DNA of 64,000 nucleotides. Origin: Elmis aenea. Its lineage: Eukaryota > Arthropoda > Insecta > Coleoptera > Elmidae. Of the stretch, positions 58,110-64,000 are shown one piece after another. Numbering within the stretch: position 1 is the first letter of the stretch; each line of letters starts with the position of its first letter. The notes beneath the pieces are model-generated. The model searched no databases. It was not told where the DNA came from and saw nothing but the letters and a program-made list of their open reading frames with translations. The stretch spans positions 12,176,544-12,240,543 of the forward strand of contig OX393582.1 in NCBI GenBank assembly GCA_947652605.1, given 5' to 3'. Made by a program: the position numbers and the translations under genes.

Positions 58110-58325
58110 CTAATTTAATAAATAAAGAAGTTACAGCAAATTTAAAAAAATGAGGAAATTTAATTTTTCGTCTGTAATGCCAAAATGGAATCCGATAGAA
58201 AAAATCTGATTGCATAGGCGTTATTTTCTCAAAAAAATAGCCCAAGAGACCCAAAACAGATTTTCGCTATCTATTACGGTAACCGAGATACCCCGTAAAA
58301 CATTCGAATTTGGTCCACCCTGTAC
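58110..58325. repeat. Tandem duplicate of the foldback right arm (222-bp period)
   Basis: CTAATTTAATAAATAAAGAA occurs at 57888 and again at 58110. The following 215 bases, to the end ACCACCCTG-type terminus (CCACCCTGTACA), are repeated with few changes. One terminus has thus been doubled in tandem without a second left arm. Confidence 0.9.
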
Positions 58326-58439
58326 AACGTTAAATTGCGTACCTAATTAAAATGCAATTTTAGTTTGCGAGTAAAATAAATCGGTAGGAAAATTTAAAAT
58401 TGTTTTTCATAAAAAAAAAATCTTATATTTTTTTATATT

Positions 58440-58800
58440 ATACAGGGTATAACTAAGTTATTTTTCTTTAATTTTGAGTGTAGATAAATAAAGTCTTAGA
58501 TTCATGATATGCGTAAATACCGGGTTATTTGAACATAAGTACATTATTATATCACTTCCGGTTTCGCCAGAAATAACCCTAACTTTCTTATTTCAGCTGG
58601 AGCGCCTTGTAAATTTTTACGCTTTGGAAAGATGAAGCAATTTTGGACACAACCATTTTGGGTAACTTTTATAATCTCAAACCAATTTTGGACAATTTTT
58701 TTTTTTAAATGGAACCTTGGTGGTACATGCGGTTATTTGAATTAAAGTATTTTCTAACTAAAATACCAATAACTTTTATTGGTGTTGAAAAGCTGCTTCA
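58440..58800 (+). repeat. Left arm of an inverted repeat around the Jockey-type frame
   Basis: Begins TATACAGGGTATAACTAAG. Inside are CACTTCCGGTTTCGCCAGAA, GAAGCAATTTTGGACACAAC and ATGCGGTTATTTGAATTAAA. These pair in inverse with 60850-61290. The same family, single-armed, is at 26926-27120. Confidence 0.8.
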
Positions 58801-58844
58801 AAAACTTTCTATAATATAAAAAACTTATAAGGCAATCATTTTAA

Positions 58845-60209
58845 TTGCAGTACACTGTACCTTACTCCAACAATAGTTATTTATGTATCAAGTCCAAAAA
58901 AAATAGTGAACAAAAAGCCAAAACATTCGCAGATCATCTAGAAAAAACATTCCAACCACATGGAGGAGACGAAGAAGCTTCTGACTGGGAAGAAATCCTA
59001 CAAGAAAACAATGAAATCAGACCTACAACACCTAATGAAGTATTTACTGAAATTAAAGAAAATGTTAACCCGAAAAAAGCCCCTGGGTTTGACTTAATTA
59101 CTGGTAAAGTGCTTAGACATCTCCCAAGGAAAGCCATAGTAAAACTGACCACCCTAATAAATGCTGCCTTTAGGCTCAAGTATGTGCCTAGGCTGTGGAA
59201 AGTTGCAGAGGTGATTATGATCCCTAAATTAGGGAAACCTCCTCATGAAGTTTCATCTTACAGGCCGATCTCACTATTGCCTGTTATATCGAAACTGTTT
59301 GAAAAGCTGTTGCTCAAAAGAATGAAACCAATAATAGAAGAAAAAGAACTAATTCCTTCCCATCAATTTGGATTTAGAAATAAACATTCAACTATTGACC
59401 AGGTACACAGAATTACGAATGTCATAGAAAAAGCCCTAGAAGAAAAAAAAGTTTGTTCTACCATCTTTCTAGACGTAGCGCAGGCTTTCGACAAAGTGTG
59501 GCATGATGGTTTAAATTATAAACTAAGATCGCTTCTCCCAAAACAGTACTCCCAAATTCTTCAGTCGTACATCTCTGAGAGACACTTTAGGATAAAGCAA
59601 GAAGAATCTTATTCAGAACTTAAAGAAATTAAAGCAGGAGTTCCACAAGGAAGCGTGCTAGGTCCGGTCCTATACCTACTGTATACTTGTGATATTCCAA
59701 AGCTAGAAAACAGTACCATAGCGACCTTTGCCGACGACACGGCTATTTTAGCAGTAGGAAGAAACAATACAGAATCATCCAAGAAATTACAAGCAGCTGC
59801 CAACCAGATCAACAACTGGACAAAAACATGGCGTATAAAGTTAAATGAAACAAAGTCAGTACATGTCAATTTCACCAACAAGAGAATTGAACATGTACCA
59901 ATCAACTTAAACAACAAGCAAATACCATACTCCAACGCAGCAAAATACTTAGGTATTACATTGGACGCTAAGCTACGCTGGAAGGCTCATGTCAAGAAAA
60001 AAAGGGAAGAATTAGGCATCAAATATAAAAAAATTTATTGGCCAATCGGGAGGAATTCCCCTCTGTCACTACATAATAAACTTTTGTTATACAAGTCCAA
60101 AACGTGTAACTTTTTCGGCCGCGTCTGGCAAGGCCGAACAAGTACGTTTCGGCCGAGGTGCATATTACATTTTTTGTGCGATCGAATTAAAAACAATTTA
60201 AATTTTTAG
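58845..60209 (+). CDS. Jockey-type LINE reverse transcriptase, 5'- and 3'-truncated
   Basis: This 454-codon open frame contains an RT domain. In order it shows NPKKAPGFDLITGKVL (about residue 75), RPISLLPVISKLFEKLL, HQFGFRNKHSTIDQVHRI, FLDVAQAFDKVW (near 208), AGVPQGSVLGPVLY (near 265), the catalytic FADDTA (near 295) and NETKSVHVNF. The endonuclease and start of ORF2 are missing. True LINE sequence begins near 58890 (SKKNSEQKAKTFADHL) and ends at LLYKS (60092). After this the frame runs into unrelated DNA (TCNFFGRVWQG). The RT core is unbroken, which is unusual for this window, and implies a young insertion. It probably cannot move alone. Confidence 0.85.
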   Translation: MQYTVPYSNNSYLCIKSKKNSEQKAKTFADHLEKTFQPHGGDEEASDWEEILQENNEIRPTTPNEVFTEIKENVNPKKAPGFDLITGKVLRHLPRKAIVKLTTLINAAFRLKYVPRLWKVAEVIMIPKLGKPPHEVSSYRPISLLPVISKLFEKLLLKRMKPIIEEKELIPSHQFGFRNKHSTIDQVHRITNVIEKALEEKKVCSTIFLDVAQAFDKVWHDGLNYKLRSLLPKQYSQILQSYISERHFRIKQEESYSELKEIKAGVPQGSVLGPVLYLLYTCDIPKLENSTIATFADDTAILAVGRNNTESSKKLQAAANQINNWTKTWRIKLNETKSVHVNFTNKRIEHVPINLNNKQIPYSNAAKYLGITLDAKLRWKAHVKKKREELGIKYKKIYWPIGRNSPLSLHNKLLLYKSKTCNFFGRVWQGRTSTFRPRCILHFLCDRIKNNLNF

Positions 60210-60735
60210 TATTTTTCAAAAATATAGGTTAGAAACTACGTGACATTATGTAATTTGACAGATGACGGCGTATGCTGTTAGCGGTGGAAACGTACTTGCA
60301 TAATTCTGTACATAATTTAAATAACCTTTTTTTGTGCGATTGTAATGTTTTATTCATAAATTTAAACATTGATTAATAATTAATTACATAACGTAGAACA
60401 TACGCAAATCAACACTAATTTTTTGTTTAGTATTCAGTTACAGTATCAACACAAAAATATTAGGTTATAAATTACCTGACAGTTAACAACCTAACGACCT
60501 AACAACGTCACTACCCTTAGCTGGGAAGCCATAATCTCAGAGAAACTATATTCAGACACGCACATGCGCTTTCCGTTCTGCTTAATGCAAATGATCTTTT
60601 TCGTACGCTGTAGCGGCCGAAAAAAAATTTCGGCAGTTGCTAAGGATAGGGCCGCAAATGCAGTACTTTATGGTTGCTAACGCGTCCTTCAAACATTTGT
60701 TACTAGTATGATCGCACAAAAACAAATTATAGTTC
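60093..60735. repeat. Inserted segment that cuts off the Jockey-type frame
   Basis: GC-richer words (CGGCCGCGTCTGGCAAGGCC, TTTCGGCCGAGG) start abruptly at 60093. TTTTTGTGCGATCGAATT (60171) and GATCGCACAAAAAC (60711) form an inverted pair near the two ends. GTAGCGGCCGAAAAAAAATT lies near 60611. A separate repeat interrupting the LINE is likely. The family is unknown. Confidence 0.5.
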
Positions 60736-60849
60736 TTTCATATATCCAAATATCTACTATATTTTTTCAATTGAAAAATATGATTTTTTTTTAATAACTA
60801 GTTGCTCTTAGCCACAGTATTAAGTAGGATTTACAGGATATCTTAAATT

Positions 60850-61290
60850 CCTTAATTCGTTAAATTGGTCTGAAAATACTTTTTTTAAATAACCGCAAGT
60901 GCCACTAACAATCCATTTAAAAAAAAATGACTGTCAAAATACCGATTCTGCAATCTTTTAAGTCGATTAAAGTAGGTAACCTTAATGTCATTTTAAACGT
61001 TTTTCAGACACCTGTTGACATAATGAAATTTAATTTATGCAGGTCACACACAAAAAAAAAATTGTCCAAAAGCTATATAAGGTTGAAAAATTACCCAAAA
61101 TGGTAGTGTCCAAAATTACTTCCTCTTTCCAAAAATGTAAAAATATACAGGATGTTTTACTTGAAATAATAAAATTATACTTACTTATTAATTTTCGCCG
61201 AAACCGGCAGTGAAAATAATAGTTCACATAGGTTTAAATATCCGGTTTTTTACACGTATCATCTGTCTAAAATTTCATTTATCTAAAATC
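60850..61290 (-). repeat. Right arm of the inverted repeat around the Jockey-type frame
   Basis: The arm contains AATAACCGCAAGTGCCAC, CCAAAATGGTAGTGTCC and ATATACAGGATGTTTTACTT and is the reverse complement of 58440-58800. It continues past the hAT insertion at 61296-62543 and resumes at 62552 (TAACGGAAAAAAAGGGG), as judged against the copy at 27060-27090. Confidence 0.8.
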
Positions 61291-61295
61291 TGAAC

Positions 61296-62543
61296 CAGGG
61301 TTGAGCAGATTTAAATCAATTGATTTAAATCAAGATTTAAATCATGATTTAAATCAAGTGATTTTTTTAAAAAAATCATTGATTTAAATCAAGTGATTTA
61401 AAAAAAAAATTATCAATTTAAATCACAGATTATATGAGTAGATACGATATAATAATTATAATAAAACAAAATTGTATTACTATTAGTAATTAAATACACG
61501 AAATGGTGAATAAACCATATCAATTTGCTCTTGTAAAGTAATATTCATTGCGGAAATGCAATAATTCAAAAAATAAATGACAAGTTTTTGACGTTAGCGA
61601 AGTGAACAGTCAGTTTTTTTAATTTCCACGGCACTTTATTGCTTCAATAACGATTTGAAGAAAAATGTCGAATATCTCGAAAAGTATGAGTGTTGGGTAT
61701 AGGGCATACTTAGCTAAATATGAAGCTCTTTTAAAGACGAATTCGATGACATAAAAAATACAGGGGTTCGCATTTGAAAAAATCGAGTTACGAGCTTTTG
61801 AAAATCATGAAAGTTGCCACCTATTTATAAACACTCCTGTATGTGTGATTCAAATTTTTTCATATCGAGCGAACAGAGAAATGTTTTCTGCATGTCCATA
61901 CCAAATTAAAACTCTGTACTTCAAAATAACTTCAAAAGAATTTTTTAAATAAAGACTTGAAACCTTGAATAATTTAGAAAATTAATTTTTTTTTTACAAC
62001 GCCTTATAAAAACCTTTAGTATTTTATATTGATGCAAATTTAAAATTAAGGCGGTCAAAAATATTAAATAAAAAATTGGGTGTTGTATTTGAAATATAAA
62101 CGTTACTATTAGTTCCAGAAAGGTGACTCACCCTGTATATTTGAAAATATTTTTATTGTGTTGTTTAGAAAAACCTGTATAAAATAGTATTTGATTCAAC
62201 TTCATATCTCAAGCCGTTTAGCCACAATCGACCGATCCCGCACTAATGACTCACCCTGTATATAATTAATTAAAGATCACCATTTAGCACTGATTTTTCA
62301 AAATTCTTAATCATTATATTTCATTTTTCATTTTGACAAAAATTCACCAACGAATTAAATATATTGGTTATTAAATATATTAGCACAAAACAGAAATAGC
62401 ATGTGAATATATCACTATATTCGATAATATGGTACATTTGATTTAAACCAAAAAAATCTAATTTAAATCAAAAAAATCTGATTTAAATCAAATAAATCGA
62501 TTTTTTTGATTTTTTTAAAAAATCATGATTTTTATCTACCCTG
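61296..62543. mobile_element. hAT-type element with 8-bp target duplication (1248 bp)
   Basis: The element begins CAGGGTTGAGCAGATTTAAA and ends ATTTTTATCTACCCTG, and is flanked on both sides by ATCTGAAC (61288-61295 and 62544-62551). About 100-130 bases inside each end consist of TGATTTAAATCA-like words, mutually complementary. No transposase remains. Two CACCCTGTATA words inside (near 62132 and 62250) indicate older CAGGGTG-type ends. Confidence 0.93.
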
Positions 62544-62619
62544 ATCTGAACTAACGGAAAAAAAGGGGTTCGAGTAGAACTCCGTTATACCAGTTATGCT
62601 GCACTCTAATGTGTCGTTT

Positions 62620-63610
62620 TATATGTTTGTAAAGGAATGTTTTTTTTTTCTATGAAGAATGTTTTGTTAATTTTGTTAAACTTCTTTCGATCTAACTTAA
62701 ATACTATTTTTTATCAATGAATTAATATCTGACAAAATTTTTAGTTTTTTAATGTACCAACATATACCAAAAAAATGTCATCTGTAACTAAATCTTTTGA
62801 TTTTAATATGTAAAAATAACCGACTACATGTACAATATTTCACCAATGCATTTATTCGTATAGAAAATTTAAAAATCGACCTGGCACAAGCAAATATATT
62901 CATAATAATTTTGATTTTATTATTTTTTGATAAAAGCCGGCACTTGATCGAACCATCTTATTTTACCTGCGATCTTACACAATGGTCCTTCCTCTAAAAA
63001 GACCAAAAATAATACATTTCGGGATTCTGTTCCTCATTTATTGATATATACGGCCTGTCCAGGTTGAGCGTGCAACGCATTGTGATGTCGTAAACGGAAT
63101 GATATACAGATGATGTTAAAATTGGGACATTGTTTAGCACCTTCAGAACTTTTATTAATAAAAACAGCCAAGCTTTCTACGGTTTGCCGAAGATCTTAAA
63201 ACTTTTCAGTTTTAGCTTTCCCAAAACAAAATTATGAAATAATTTTTGTTTTGTTTTAAAGCATTTTAATAATTAGCATTAGCATGAGCTAGCTATACAC
63301 TTCCCCCATTACTTTATACGGTAAGTAACTTTTTATTTGATTGTCCTCATTCAAAATTTATCTAGTAAACAACCTAGCGACTACCGAGTTTAGAGTAATT
63401 TAGCTGTAGAGGTCGAAGGTTTCGTGTCAAATTGACGGCCAGCCATAAATTTCTAGTATCAACGATGATAAATGATGGCTTTATTTCCAGACAGAAAATC
63501 TCAAGCCGCAACGTTGTTCTATTCCAAATTCTGTCTTAATCACTTTCGGTAAAATAAACAACGAATTCCCATCCATGTATCAATAATGCATGACAAAATG
63601 AGTTAATAAT
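62620..63610. other. AT-rich stretch, no gene seen
   Basis: Only a 66-codon frame (62797-62997) with no recognised content. No identifiable repeat ends. Confidence 0.4.
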
Positions 63611-63613
63611 TTA

Positions 63614-64000
63614 TACAGGGTGAGGCATCACTTATCATACCCCACTTATTTTGTTATTGGAAAGAATTGTATGTATAAAACTTGTTTGATACAGTATTTC
63701 CCAAAATATTTTCATGTCAAACTATTGTTTTCTTTTGTTGTTTAAGCATTACGGTACCTACCATATTTGTTTTCTTTTAATGGCACCATACATATTTATA
63801 CGGTTTGAAAGACATTTTCTTTCTCTTTTTAGCGCATTAAAACTTTTATACCCTTACATTACAACGTTTTTAAGGAAATCGTAAAAGTACAGTTTTTTAT
63901 TAAACGTGTTTTAAAGCGTACGTTATTAATTAATTAACTGTTAGGAGAGTTAAATTTTTCTTATACAGGGATGCGCAAAAGTATGGAAACAAACAAATAT
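63614..64000 (+). repeat. Two CAGGGTG-type ends at the right edge
   Basis: TTATACAGGGTGAGGCATCA at 63611 and TTATACAGGGATGCGCAAAA at 63961 are left-type termini. Their partners would lie beyond the window. Confidence 0.5.

Noticed and set aside
58934..59935. Minus-strand frames opposite the Jockey-type frame
   Set aside because: They are antisense shadows of a clear reverse transcriptase.

Overview
The window looks like nuclear DNA of an insect. It is AT-rich, with long introns and dense relics of many transposon classes. A beetle or another holometabolous insect is plausible, but no marker here fixes the order. The only host gene I can support is a Shaw/Shawl-type (Kv3) voltage-gated potassium channel on the + strand. 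Three in-phase exons are visible (19467-19763, 35386-35595, 38705-38840). They encode S3 to S5, the pore with S6, and the start of the cytoplasmic tail. The exons for the T1 domain, S1 and S2 and the last tail exons were not found, so the gene probably extends beyond the window on the left and perhaps on the right.

Almost everything else is mobile DNA, much of it nested. 1-5 kb: a decayed LINE, then an apparently complete cut-and-paste transposon (1987-4702) with near-identical ends, subterminal repeats and a 664-aa transposase whose first short exon I reconstruct. 7.5-8.2 kb: a cluster of short palindromes. 9.7-12.4 kb: a tandem array of 13 units with an exact 196-bp period, lying against a transposon end that interrupts a Crypton relic. 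13-17 kb: hAT and LINE relics. 19-39 kb (Shaw introns): small foldbacks, a LINE interrupted by a hAT element, a TA-flanked 2.2-kb element rich in subterminal repeats, a deleted pogo/Tigger element, and two foldbacks.

39-64 kb: further foldbacks of the same CAGGGTG-ended, TA-flanked group. One carries a mariner-like transposase relic and one a relic of a transposase N-terminus. Also here are a piggyBac deletion derivative, three hAT-type insertions, a Penelope-like inverted repeat that contains a hammerhead-ribozyme-like motif, and a 454-codon Jockey-type reverse transcriptase reading frame lying between inverted arms of another repeat.

The most interesting theme is the CAGGGTG foldback group. 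These elements are almost pure inverted repeat, they can duplicate an arm in tandem, and their arm sequence resembles the 196-bp satellite. That suggests a route from foldback transposon to satellite DNA. Element borders rest on terminal repeats and target-site duplications read directly from the sequence. Family names rest on remembered family motifs, and no database was searched.
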